A stretch of 64,000 bases of DNA from assembly GCA_036365145.1 (NCBI GenBank), contig JAEOAD010000888.1, forward strand, positions 1,240,001 to 1,304,000, given 5' to 3'. The stretch comes from Orientallactaga sibirica. Lineage: Eukaryota > Chordata > Mammalia > Rodentia > Dipodidae. Both the position numbers and the translations under genes were made by a program. Shown here one piece after another: positions 11,099 through 21,539 of this stretch. Below the pieces are notes generated by a model. It saw only the letters and a list, made by a program, of their open reading frames with translations. It searched no databases and was not told the origin of the DNA. How positions within the stretch are numbered: position 1 is the stretch's first letter; each line of letters begins with the position of its first letter.

Positions 11099-11385
11099 GG
11101 GCTGGAGAGATGGCTTAGTGGTTAAGACGCCTGCCTCCTAAGCCTAAGAACGCTGGTTCCAATCTCGAGCGGTTCCAATCTCCAGGTCCCACGTTTAGCC
11201 AGATACAGTGATGCAAGGGCGCAATGCCGCACTTGACCACAAGGGGACACACGCATCTGGATTTTGTTCACAGCAGCTGAGAGGCTGCTGGTGTGCCCAT
11301 CTCTATTTGTCTCCTCTCCCTCTCTCTCTGTCTGTCTCTCTCTGTGTCTCTCTCCAAAAAAACAAAACAAACAAACAAAAAAAAA
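11099..11385 (+). mobile_element. DIP-like SINE, long subfamily, complete
   Basis: Has 'caatgccgcacttgaccaca' and a CT-rich tail. Imperfect flanks 'aaacagttgca' and 'aaacagatgca'. Its 5' part marks the right end of unit 2. Confidence 0.9.
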
Positions 11386-11689
11386 AACAGATGCAGTCCT
11401 CAGGGAACTCCAGTGTGGTTAGGCACCCACTTTCTTCTAAACTTTGGTTCAACACACAGGACATCTCAAACTTCTTCATTGCAATTGCCTTACCAATACA
11501 AGAAAGAAAGGTTGTACCTAAAGATTTTTGAGATTTAGTACAAATTAGCCCTCTGTAAGCAGGGGGTTTCTTTAAAACACTGTATCTTTAAATTTCCAAT
11601 GCAGATTGTTTATTCTCTGGTGATTTTAATATGCAACTGTTTTCATCTGCTGGTCATCATTTTAAACAGTTAAAAATAGACTCAGCCTC

Positions 11690-12050
11690 ACTTGTAATAA
11701 AAGAAAAGCAAATTAACACTACTAGGACATAATATTTTCCCATTTATAACTGGGAATTTTTTTAAACATTTAAACTGTGGTAATACGTTCTGTTGGCAAG
11801 GCATTGAAAAAACAATTTTCTCATCCTTCAGGGGACTGAAAGCTGGTGCAACCTCATGGGAGGAGGGGGTGGTTATAAAAAGTGTATCAGAAATTAAAAT
11901 GCAATTTGACTTCTAGGAATCTACTCTTCTAAGTTCTTATGCATGCGTGTAAAGGCATGTGCAAGATTTTGCATTCAGTGCTATCTGTAAAAGACTGGAA
12001 GACTAGTGTCAATCAACAAGAGACTGTATCCATAAACTACTGTATATGTT
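11690..12050 (+). mobile_element. Ancient L1 fragment
   Basis: Landmarks are 'aaaagaaaagcaaattaaca', 'gttggcaaggcattgaa', 'aaattaaaatgcaatttgac', 'ttctaggaatctactcttct' and 'ctgtatccataaactactgt'. Confidence 0.6.
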
Positions 12051-12544
12051 GTTGTCTGTGTTCTTTGCAAAGCACATACAGAAACAGAATGCACAAAGTT
12101 TATTAAAGAATAACGCCTCTGACAGAAGAAGGGGGAGAAGGATTGGGTGGGAGCTGCCATTAGAGCACAGCGTAGAGCTACCAAAATCTCTGCCATTTCT
12201 GGAAACAGCAAAGATTGCTTGTTACAGAAGTAGCCAGCCCTGATACCAGCACCCTGCTGGGTCACTGGCTGAAGGCCACCTCTGAAGAACATGACCACAA
12301 CTCGATGGTTAAGCAGAACCCTGAAAGATCTGCCAGTTCAAGGCACCCCACTCCTTGCAGTGGGACAGTAGACTCATCTTCAGATCTGGCATAAGGGTCT
12401 CCATGGATCAAAAATGAAAGAGATAAATCTATATGTACTAGTGTGAGAAAAATCTCCATGATATATTTCTGTGTCAGTCAGCCTTCTATTGCTATAATGA
12501 AACATGTGAGGCAATTAACTTACTAAAAATACTAAAGAGCAAAT

Positions 12545-12668
12545 GTGGGCACAATATTTTTGGAACTAAATATGGTGGCAATTTCTCAATAATGTGAATG
12601 CAATAAATGCCACTGCAGTGTGCACCTTAAAATGGTTAATGTTATGTGAATTTCACCTCAATTTTTAA
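12545..12668 (+). mobile_element. Ancient L1 3' UTR fragment
   Basis: 'caccttaaaatggttaatgt' and 'tatgtgaatttcacctcaat' are typical of old L1 3' ends. A reversed MaLR scrap precedes it (12472-12525). Confidence 0.6.
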
Positions 12669-13036
12669 AAAATTTTGGGTGTATAAGAGATGTGTGTATG
12701 CATGTGTTATGTGTGTGGGCCTCAAGTGTTTCATGCGCATGAGCACATGTATGTGTGCATTCATGTGAAGACCGGAGTCAACATTGGGTATCTTCTTCAA
12801 TCTTTCTCTACATTGTTTTCCAAGACAGGGTCTCTCACTGAAACCAGAGCTCACTGATTTGGTTAGACAAGCTAGTTAGAAGGCCCAGGAAATCCTCCTG
12901 TGTCTACCTCCCCAGCACTGGGGTTACAGGCACACAGCACCACACCCAACATTTTTATGTAGGCGCTGGGGATCTGAACTTAGATCCTCATGCTTGCACA
13001 GCAAGTACTTTATCCACGGAGCATCCTCCCAGCCCT
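12668..13036 (-). mobile_element. B4 SINE
   Basis: Reversed B4: CA/TG-rich end, 'caagacagggtctctcactg', and 'cagcactggggttacaggca', ending in an ID-like head. Confidence 0.75.
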
Positions 13037-13050
13037 CATCTCAGTTTTTA

Positions 13051-13291
13051 ATATTTTTTGAGGCAAGTCCAATGGACTGGCCTTTTTTAATGAGAGAGAG
13101 AGAGAGAGAGAGAATTGGTGCACCAGAGCCTCTGGCCACTGCAGTCAAACTCCAGATGCATGTGCCCCTTGTGCACATGTGTGACCTTGCATGCTTGCAT
13201 CACTTTGTGTGTCTGGCTTACCTGGAGAGTCAAACATGAGTCCTTAGGCATCACAGGCAAGCGCCTTAACCTCTAAGTCATCTCTCCAGCT
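13051..13291 (-). mobile_element. DIP-like SINE
   Basis: Flanked by the 14-bp repeat 'catctcagttttta' at 13037-13050 and 13292-13305. Contains an extra 'gcatgcttgcatcactttgt' segment. Confidence 0.9.
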
Positions 13292-13494
13292 CCATCTCAG
13301 TTTTTATTAAAAAGCAGAGTACCACTCATGTTGATGAAAAGGAAAAAGCATTCACATCGATTCCTCAAGTCAGGCACAGGGGCTCTGTGGAAAGAGCCAC
13401 AAAATGCTGGTTCTATATCATCTGCATTCAGAAGATTTAATTTTCTTTGTACATCCTTAGGATGTTACACCCGTCTTTTAAAAACATCATTAAA

Positions 13495-13662
13495 GCCAGA
13501 CATGGTGGCACACACCTTTAATCCCAGCATCAGGAGGCAAAGGCAGGAGGATCACCATGAGTTCGAGGCCACCCTGAGACTACAGAGTGAATTCCAGGTC
13601 AGCCTGGGCTAGAGCAAGACCCTACCTTGAAAAAACCAAAAACAAAAACAAAACAAAAAATC
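13495..13662 (+). mobile_element. B1 SINE
   Basis: Full-length, with an A-rich CAAAA tail. 'atcattaa' occurs on both sides. Confidence 0.93.
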
Positions 13663-13664
13663 AT

Positions 13665-15380
13665 TAATGATGTTGTTTAATTGTTCTGATGGATGAATAA
13701 ATTACTTGCCATTGGGAAAAACAAATGAAAGATTCCCTTCAGGACTGTTATTAGTATTGTTAGTAAGACACTGCTGTATTGATTGGTCAGCTTTAGGAAA
13801 TGTGCCTCCGTTGAGGTACACAGACGTCATAGATGAGATTCAGTTCCATCCTCCCACGGTCAGAGTACTTCAAGAACACAGACACAATACATTTCTAGAA
13901 CCAACTGGCAAATATTGAAATTGGCTCGAAAGGGAGAAAAGAGTATCTTATTAAAAACTGCTTTCCCAGCTCTTGGACCACTCAGCACATTAGCATGCCT
14001 TCATAGACTGACAGCGTTATTTTAAGGCTAGCAAAATAGCCACGTTGCCAACATCTCCCCTTTCATTAAAATATAAAGGACTGTCTGCCCCTGAATCTTT
14101 CTACCAATCATTCGAGTACATCTTTTGAACCCATTTGATGGTGTCACTCAATAAGGGCACCTTGCTCAACTCAGCTGCCTCTTTTTGGCCCCAAAATAAT
14201 TTCAGCCCTTTCTCCAGCTCCAAGTTCTACCAGGCTTTCTGTTATTACATGTACCTTTCATGGTGATTCTAAACTGACCTTGAATGAAGAGACAAACAAG
14301 TTTTTAACTGTGTGTTTGATTGCATTTCACACTGGGCTGCTCCAAGCCCAGACTTTTCTTTGGAGTTGCAAAAAACTGCTAGCTCTTTCCTTCCAAAGTC
14401 ATGCAAGTAGCTTTTCGATATCTTTGCCAGTGTTTGGTTTTCTGCAGTCAGTGCTCAGACTTTTCTCGATGGAGAGACATATGGTTTAGTCCCTTTTTAG
14501 CAACTCCATAATAAAACTGATTATAAAAATAAGCATCTAAGAATATCTCATGCTTTTAAGATTGACGTTGCTTCTCACTCCTCAAGGGCTGGCTGTGTCT
14601 GGCAGTGCACACAGCATAACTGTGGTCAAGTTCACTGCAGCCGGCTCAGAGACAGGGTCATGTCACAACACAGGGGCTTTGAGCTGTATGGCCAGCCATT
14701 CATTACATGGCACATGGCAGCCGGTTCAGGTGCTTGCTAACCTCTTACACCTTCTAGGTGAAAGTGGGACTTGAAACTTGCTGCTCTTGAAGAAAGCACC
14801 TCCAATGATCTCAGCAAGACATGGAAGCAGGGCAGGGAGTACTGGGGAAGTAGGGAGCAGCAAGAGGAACAAGAGAATGATTGGGGGCTAAGATGAGCAA
14901 AGGTCAATGACATGCCTGCATGTAAGTGTCATAAAGAAACCCATGAATTTGCATTCTAACTGGACAAAAACATAATAATAGATGGTCCTGCCACTCAGGA
15001 GTTGAGGCAGGAGGATTGTGAGCTCAAGGCCAGCATGGGCTATAAAACAAGGCAGTCTCAACTAAAGAAACTGAAGGGCAAAGGAGGGGAGCAGAAGGGA
15101 AGAGAGGGGAGGGAACTGGAAGGAGATACTCAAAAGCCAGAACTGTCCACAAACCTATGTGCCATTCATGGATTGCCTTCATTCACGTGTTCATTTAATA
15201 AATATCCATTGAGAAGCTATTTACATGCCACATACTTCTAGGGGGCTGGAAATACAATAGTGACCAATGTAGACTCTGCATTTTCTTTGGTGATGTAGTT
15301 ACTGGTAAGGAGCCTCAGCCAGAATCCTGTGGCAACCCTAATGAAACCTATTTGGGTCACACACAAGAAAAAAGATATGA
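13665..15380. other. Unique sequence, no gene seen
   Basis: Low repeat content for about 1.7 kb. Frames at 13706, 14280 and 14550 are short and show no splice-linked similarity. Confidence 0.5.
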
Positions 15381-15528
15381 GGGCTGGAGGGATAGCTTAG
15401 CAGTTAAGGAACTTGCCTGCAAAGCCAAAGGACCCAGGTTTGATTCCCCAGGACCCATGTAAGCCTGATGCACAAGGTGGCACATGTGTCTGGAATTCAT
15501 TTGCAGCAGCTAGAGGCCCTGGCGTACC

Positions 15529-15565
<37 letters not shown>

Positions 15566-15582
15566 AAATAAAAATTAAAAAT
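15381..15582 (+). mobile_element. DIP-like SINE
   Basis: Target-site duplication 'aaagatatga' at 15371-15380 and 15583-15592. Confidence 0.93.
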
Positions 15583-15789
15583 AAAGATATGAAAGTAGAA
15601 CGCAGACTGGTGGGGAAGAGGGAAGGGTATGGAGAGAGTAATGGGGTGAATGTGGTAAGATACATTTTGTACATGAAAAGGTCATAATGAAGCCACTGCT
15701 ACTCATAACTTAGAAATGCTAATAAAAAGCCAAGGTTTCTGACCACATGGAGTTTGTGACCTATCAGGGAGGTATGGAACTAAGTTAAT

Positions 15790-15910
15790 TGCAGAGGTAG
15801 GAGGATCACCGAGTTCGAGGCCACCCTGAGACTACATAGTGACTTCCAGGTCAGCATGGACTAGAGCAAGACCCTACCTCGAAAAACAAAAGAAAAAATA
15901 AATAAATAAA
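15790..15910 (+). mobile_element. B1 SINE, 5'-truncated
   Basis: Begins at 'gcagaggtaggaggatcacc' and ends in an A-tail that has grown into the GAAA microsatellite. Confidence 0.88.
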
Positions 15911-15914
15911 AAAA

Positions 15915-15958
<44 letters not shown>

Positions 15959-16012
15959 GAAAGAAAGAAAGAAAGGAAGGAAGGAAGGAAGGAAGAAAGA
16001 AAGAAAGAAATT

Positions 16013-16063
<51 letters not shown>

Positions 16064-16064
16064 G
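15911..16064. repeat. (GAAA)n / (GGAA)n polypurine microsatellite
   Basis: About 150 bases of pure purine follow the A-tail of a truncated B1. Tetranucleotide GAAA dominates, with a GGAA block near 15974-15994 and one 'ttaa' interruption near 16010. Confidence 0.97.
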
Positions 16065-16385
16065 AACAGAGGACAGCATGACTGAGATATGGTGACTGAA
16101 GATGGGCAAAAAGATTTGACCAGAGAGGTTGGCAGGGATCTGCCCATGCTGGGCCTTGTAGGTGACAAGAAGGGCTTAGGATTTGGGAGTGAGGGAGCTC
16201 TTGCAAGTTTTAATGTAGGCAGCAATTATCAGATGGGTGTTTGAGGAATTTATGGCTTCTGTTGAATAAACAGACTAGGCCAGGGGCAAAAGAGGGGGAA
16301 TCAGCTAAGAGGCTATGGTTGCATATAGCTGAGCTCTTCTGGAAGCCTAGAATGATGATAGGAAAGATTAAAAAGAAGTAGGTGA

Positions 16386-16599
16386 GGGCTGGGTCACTGG
16401 TTCAGTGGTCAAAAACACTTGCTAGCAAAGCCTGAAGGCCCAGGTTCAGTTGCCCAGTACCCAGGTAAAGCCACATGCCCAAAGTGGCAAATGTGTCCAG
16501 GATTTGTTCATAGTGGCAGGAGGCCCTGGCATTCCCATTCTCCCTCCCCCCCTTTCTCTCTCTCTCTCTGAAATAAATGATAAATATATTTTTTAAAGT
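16386..16599 (+). mobile_element. DIP-like SINE, degenerate
   Basis: Preceded by 'aagtaggtg' (about 16376-16384), which recurs at 16600-16608. Confidence 0.85.
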
Positions 16600-16608
16600 A
16601 AGTAGGTG

Positions 16609-16750
16609 GGGCTGGCGAGGTGGCTTAGCAGTTAAGGTGCTTGCCTGTGAAGCCTAAGGATCCTGGTTCAATTCTCCAGGTTCCACATAAGCCAGTTGCA
16701 CAAGGTGGCACATGCGTCTGGAGTTTGTTTGCTGAAGGCCCTTCCATGCC

Positions 16751-16792
<42 letters not shown>

Positions 16793-16846
16793 GTCTCTCC
16801 CTCTCTCTCTCTCTCTCTGTCTCTTCCTCTCCCTCTCTGTCTCTAA

Positions 16847-16877
<31 letters not shown>

Positions 16878-16890
16878 ATATAAAATAAAA
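16609..16890 (+). mobile_element. DIP-like SINE, second insertion at the same site
   Basis: Lies between 'agtaagtaggtg' copies at about 16597-16608 and 16891-16902. Long CT and (AAAT)n tails. Confidence 0.9.
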
Positions 16891-16971
16891 AGTAAGTAGG
16901 TGAACTGGAGGTATGTTTTAAGTTAGGATAGAATGTGAGATGTAGGGAGTATATTTAAAATGTCAGCTGAA

Positions 16972-17131
16972 AGGCCAGGCGTGGTGGTGCATGCCTTTAA
17001 TCCCAGCACTCAGGAGGCAGAGGTAGGAGGATCGCTATGAGTTTGAGGCCACCCTGAGCCTCCATAGTGAATTCCAGGTCAACCTGGACTAGAGTGAGAC
17101 CCTACCTTGAAAAACAAAACAACAAAAAAAA
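16972..17131 (+). mobile_element. B1 SINE
   Basis: 'ggccaggcgtggtggtgcat' to 'gaccctaccttgaaaaacaa'. Confidence 0.93.
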
Positions 17132-17219
17132 GATATTATGAATAAACCATATGGAAATCCATTTCTTCGCTACCTAATAATGCATATATTTAAAAAACAG
17201 TGTTGATTGATCCCGTGAA

Positions 17220-17222
<3 letters not shown>

Positions 17223-17252
<30 letters not shown>
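17223..17252. repeat. Poly(A) run of about 30
   Basis: Homopolymer at the end of a short unique stretch that starts with 'tgttgattgatcccg'. It could be the tail of an unrecognised retroposon. Confidence 0.85.
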
Positions 17253-17253
<1 letters not shown>

Positions 17254-18838
17254 CAAAAAATGTCAGCTGAATATTCAAAGACATGTCAGTGTCTTAGAAA
17301 CAGTCTTCCATGATCATCTTAGTAGCTCTAGTCTATCACCTTAACCTCTCGACCACAACTGTATTTATTATCTCAGTATCTCCAGTCCTCGTTTTCTTCA
17401 CATATGAAATAAGATCACTACTACTTACCTTTGAAGGCAGCTGTGCTTTTGGAAGTGAATAGTAAAATGACATGTTTTATGATCCCTCTCTTTGCCCCAT
17501 GTAATTATCTGTGCCTTTGGAATGTTGCCACTCATTAAATGGACTAGGTTTGTCCTGTCTCTGCCCAACTACTCGCCCCACCAAAATCTCGCCTTTATTC
17601 ATTTTTGTGCAAGACTGAGGTCACCCTTTCTCAATTTGCAAGTCTCCTAGTCATCAACTTTCTTGTCTGAGGGATTTCGTCTGCACCCCTAAGGAAAGAG
17701 CTGGGTCTCCTGTACTGTCAGCAAGTCTTTGAGATACTGGCATCTACTTAATGGTCCTTAATCTTGTTATTTATGACAACATACCATCTCATAGCACTTC
17801 TTTAATTCTCCCCAACTTAAAGTGAGCTCCCTATCCCATTTACAGTAGCATAATTTATTAGAAACACTTCACAGCATCTAAATATACATGGATGGGATTT
17901 TTTTGTTTGTTTGTTTAACATCTATCTTTCCCCAGTAGGTCATAAGCTCCATGTGACCAGAGGGTGTTCTAACTGCCCATCATTACATTTCCAGGGTCCA
18001 GCTAGACATACTGGGAGGTGTTGTAAAATAGGAGGTGAAGTATAACTGGGGGCTTTTCTGGCTGCTAACACATTTTCTCAGATAAATAAAGAAGAAAATA
18101 CCCTCAAATGTGGTATTTTGGTTATAACTAGCCCTCACTGCTCACACACAGTATTCAAGGAAGTCCTCACACTGCATCAGATCACATCAGCTCCTTCACA
18201 GCAGGGGATGTCATGGGCATTTCTAAAGCATGGGCCATTGGCTAGCGTGGAGACTAACTGCCAGCCAGGAAATTCAAGGTTAGCACTTAGCTGCTTCCGG
18301 ATAACAATTCCTTAAAGCAATTTTGGAATAAATAACTAAATAAAGCTTAAAAATCAATTGGAATAGCATTATGCCAACATCAATTTCCGAGTGTTGACAA
18401 CATAACAGGGCCATGTAAATATCTCTGAAAGAAGCAAGGAATGGAGATAGAAGAAAGGTCTGCACTGTTTCTGTAGCTGTTCTGAGTCTTAAACTATTTC
18501 AGAATAACAGGCTGTGATTTTTAAAATGAAATGCCATTTAAAAAATTAATTATTGCAATCTAGCTCTGAACACTGCAGCTAAACTTCCACGTACTTGGAG
18601 GGAGAACAAAATACAGCTTCATGTGGAATAACTATGTCTGTCAATGCTGAGCCACATACATGGATGACAATGATCCCATGAGATTATGTCACTCAGTGAT
18701 GTGGCTGCTGTCACAATTTATGTTAAGTACATAATATAGCACATGCTATAATATTCCCACAGCAGGAACATGACCCAGCAATGCATTTCTCAGATGTTTC
18801 AGTCAGTAAGTGATGTGTGACTGTTCTTCACAAGTCAT
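17253..18838. other. Unique sequence, no gene seen
   Basis: AT-rich, about 1.6 kb, no recognised repeat. A 65-codon frame at 18118 has nothing to support it. Confidence 0.5.
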
Positions 18839-19832
18839 CAAAATTGAAAAACAGGGCTAGAGAGATGGTTTAGCGGTTAAGGCACCTGCCTGTGAAGCCT
18901 AAGAATGCTTGTTCAAATCTCCAGGTCCCACATACAGCCAGATGCAAAGGTGACATAAGTGTGTAATGTCACACATGCGCACAAGGGGGCGCATGTGTCT
19001 GGAGTTCATTCACAGAAGCTGAAAAGGCCCTGGCCCACTTATTCTCTCTCTGCCTCTTCCTCTCTCTCTCTCTCTCTCTCTCTGTGTCTCTCTCAAATAA
19101 AAATTAATTAATTAATTAATTAATTAATTAATTAAAAAAGAAAACAATAATTGGACTGAAGGCCCTCTCTTTGGGAGGGAATACATGCCTGATACTGAAA
19201 AAACTAAGCAAAAGTCTATGGCAGGGGAGGTCATGAGCTTTAGGGGTATCAAGCCTGCTCTTGTCTGGCTAAATATATATATTATTCCCACCAAGCTGCC
19301 CTGAAAGCACTACACTTAACGTTCATATTCACATATTAATGCTACTCTCACTTCTGGTTAGAGAAGCTTCTCTTTTCAGATGGCGATAACCACCGGCATG
19401 ACCCAAAAGGCAACATAGTGCTGAGAAGAAGGGATGGAGGAGTGTCCAGCACTGAAACATCTCTGTCACACCCTCCAAGGCTCAGGGTCCATTGCGGAAG
19501 AGGGGGCAGAAAGAATGTAAGAGCCAAAGGAAGGGTACGAATCCTTACAATGCAACTGTCCAGAAAGAAATTGGCCTTGATATTCATGACCTCGCAGTGC
19601 CTAGCAATACCTTCACAAGACCCTCATAATAGAAGAAATAGAAGAAAAAGATGATGACATCAAATTAAAAGAGAGACTAAAGGAGAGAGGGAGGGGATAT
19701 GATGGAGAATGGAGTTCTAAAGGGGAATGCGGGGAGGGAGAGAAATATCATGGGTTTTTGTATGTAAGTATAGAAGTTGTCAATAAAAAAAATTTTAAAG
19801 AAAAACAAAAACAGAACAAAATTGAAAAACAG
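18839..19832 (+). mobile_element. Composite retroposon: DIP SINE joined to an L1 3' end
   Basis: A plus-strand long-subfamily DIP (18855 to about 19097) with an (AATT)n tail (19098-19136) runs directly into an L1 3' end (about 19141-19816) ending in an A-rich tail. The pair is bounded by one perfect direct repeat 'caaaattgaaaaacag' (18839-18854, 19817-19832). No separate target-site duplication is visible around the SINE alone. Confidence 0.8.
19141..19816 (+). mobile_element. L1 3' end (young family)
   Basis: Same family as 26175-27245 in the opposite orientation: shares 'ccactgaaggccctctct'-like start, 'gagaagcttctcttttcaga', 'gatgatgacatcaaattaaa' and a G-rich purine tract before the tail. 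The purine tract is typical of L1 3' UTRs. Confidence 0.75.
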
Positions 19833-19917
19833 AATACAATTCATATGAAAACCCAGATAGAAAGAAGTACCTCCATTTACAGAATATAAGTTTCTGTCTA
19901 TAATGAATAATCTTTTA

Positions 19918-20119
19918 AAAATATTTTATTTTATTTTATTTTATTTTATTTATTTGAGAGAAAGAGAATAGGACACACCAAGGCCTCCAGCCACTGCAAA
20001 CAAACTCCAGGTGCATGTGCCACCTAGTGCACCTGGCTTATGTAGGTACTGGGGAATTGAACCTGGGTCCTTAGACTTTGCAGGCAAGTGCCTTACATCC
20101 AAAGCCATCTCTCCAGCCC
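19918..20119 (-). mobile_element. DIP-like SINE
   Basis: (TTTTA)n tail at 19921-19950; ends 'ccatctctccagcccc' directly against the LTR at 20121. Confidence 0.9.
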
Positions 20120-20120
20120 C

Positions 20121-20530
20121 TGTAATGGTTATTGTTAGTGGTCAGATTTATTGACTTGAGAAACACCTAGGAGATTACAGAAACACACCTCTGGGAGTGT
20201 CCGTTAGGTCATTTCCAGAGATGATGAGATCCTGAGGACTCTGACCTACTGAGGGCATGGATAGAGTCTCGTGAGGATGGGGTTATTGGGAAGCGGTGAA
20301 AAGTGCAAAGTGGAGCCTACTTGGAGAAGCACATCACGGAGTAGGTCTTTGAGAATGATATCTTGCCCTGGCCCCTTCCTGTATCCCCTCTTCCCTGCTT
20401 CCTGAACATCGTGGTGGGAACTGCTCTGCTCTTCCACATCCTCTCACGATGATGGACTGGGCAAAATAAATTCTTTCTCCTTTTAGTTGTTGCTGTCAGC
20501 CATTCAGTCACAGCAACGAAAAACCTAACA
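20121..20530 (+). mobile_element. MaLR-type solo LTR
   Basis: Starts 'tgtaatggttattgttag' and ends 'gcaacgaaaaacctaaca', with the 'gcaaaataaattctttctcc' signal region typical of ORR1/MT-like LTRs. Confidence 0.65.
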
Positions 20531-20837
20531 TCTAGCCCATTCTCCCAGAAGCTTGAGTGATGGCAGTAATACCCAGGTCTTGTTACAAAGCCTATCTCCC
20601 ATGCAGGGATCTGCAGACAACAAGGCAAGGAAGAGTCTTTTGTGAATCCATCCAGCCCCAGAGCCTTCCCGGCCTTCCTCAGCCTAAATCTGTGCAAAGT
20701 TCACTGGGTCCAATGGTGTAGCATACATTTAATCTTCCATTACAATTTGGCCCATGTGTCTTCAAGTCCATCCACTAATATATACCTGGAGTTTTGTGTC
20801 AAGAAAACACAATACCTGCAGAGACAATGTAAGGAAG

Positions 20838-21118
20838 GACAGGTTTATTGTGGCTCACCAGCTCAGTGGGTTTGTCTATCATGACACAAAAGGCATAGCA
20901 GAGCCCATGAGTTCATGATGACAGAGGTTGTTCACATCACAGAAGACCAGGAAACAGAGAAAAACTGATGGCAACCAGGAGCCAACATATTCCTCAAAGC
21001 CCCCTTCCTAACAACCTACTTCCACCAGCTAGACTCCATCCACCTAAAGGTTCTGATGCCTCCACAAACAGTAGCACCAGCTGGGGAACAAGTAGTCAAA
21101 GCACGGGCCTGTGGGATG
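20838..21118 (-). mobile_element. MaLR-type LTR fragment
   Basis: 'caggtttattgtggctcacc' and 'tcaaagcacgggcctgtggg' are reversed MaLR landmarks. Adjoins the next LTR head to tail. Confidence 0.5.
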
Positions 21119-21521
21119 TGTTGGTGACTTCTCTTGTTGCTGTGACCAAATACCTGACAAGCAACACGTTAAGGGAGGAAGGGCTTATTCTGGCTCACAG
21201 ATCGAGGGGATCCAGCCCATCACAGAGGGGAAAGCTTGGCTACAGGTGCTATGAGGGCTGATGCTCAGTTCAGGAGCTGCAGAAGCATGAGGGAGGCAGC
21301 CGCTCACACTGCATCTGCAGGCAGGAAGCTCAGGGACATGAAGGCTGAGCATTACCTTCTTCTTTCTATTCACACCTTAGCCCAGAAATGGTGTTGCCCA
21401 CATTTATGATGTGTCTTCTCACCTCATCCAGTCAAGAAACTCCCTCACAGACATGACCACAGGTTTGTTTCTATGCTGATTTTAAATGCCATCAAATTGA
21501 CAATCAAGGTTAACCATCACA
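21119..21521 (-). mobile_element. MaLR-type solo LTR
   Basis: Reversed; reads 'tgttggtgacttctcttg' to 'caaggttaaccatcaca', i.e. begins TGTGATGGTTAACC on the minus strand. Confidence 0.65.
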
Positions 21522-21539
21522 GGGGGACACTTCAGATTC

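Larger units (their letters stand above)
6554..11204. repeat. Direct tandem duplication, two units of about 2.3 kb
   Basis: Unit 1 (6554-8858) and unit 2 (8859-11204) are nearly identical, with scattered substitutions and a few small indels; I judge divergence at about 1-2 percent by eye. Each unit holds the 3' target-site copy 'aaggatgcccta', a B4 element, an older LTR-like stretch, a 24-bp VNTR, a MaLR-like fragment, and the 5' part of a DIP SINE. Unit 2 is about 40 bp longer, mostly from two extra VNTR copies. The central junction at 8858/8859 joins the middle of a DIP SINE ('agccagat') to the flank of the SINE at 6321. Confidence 0.95.

Noticed and set aside
15851..16225. Open frames rich in Phe/Leu/Ser on the minus strand
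   Set aside because: They are translations of the GAAA/GGAA microsatellite.
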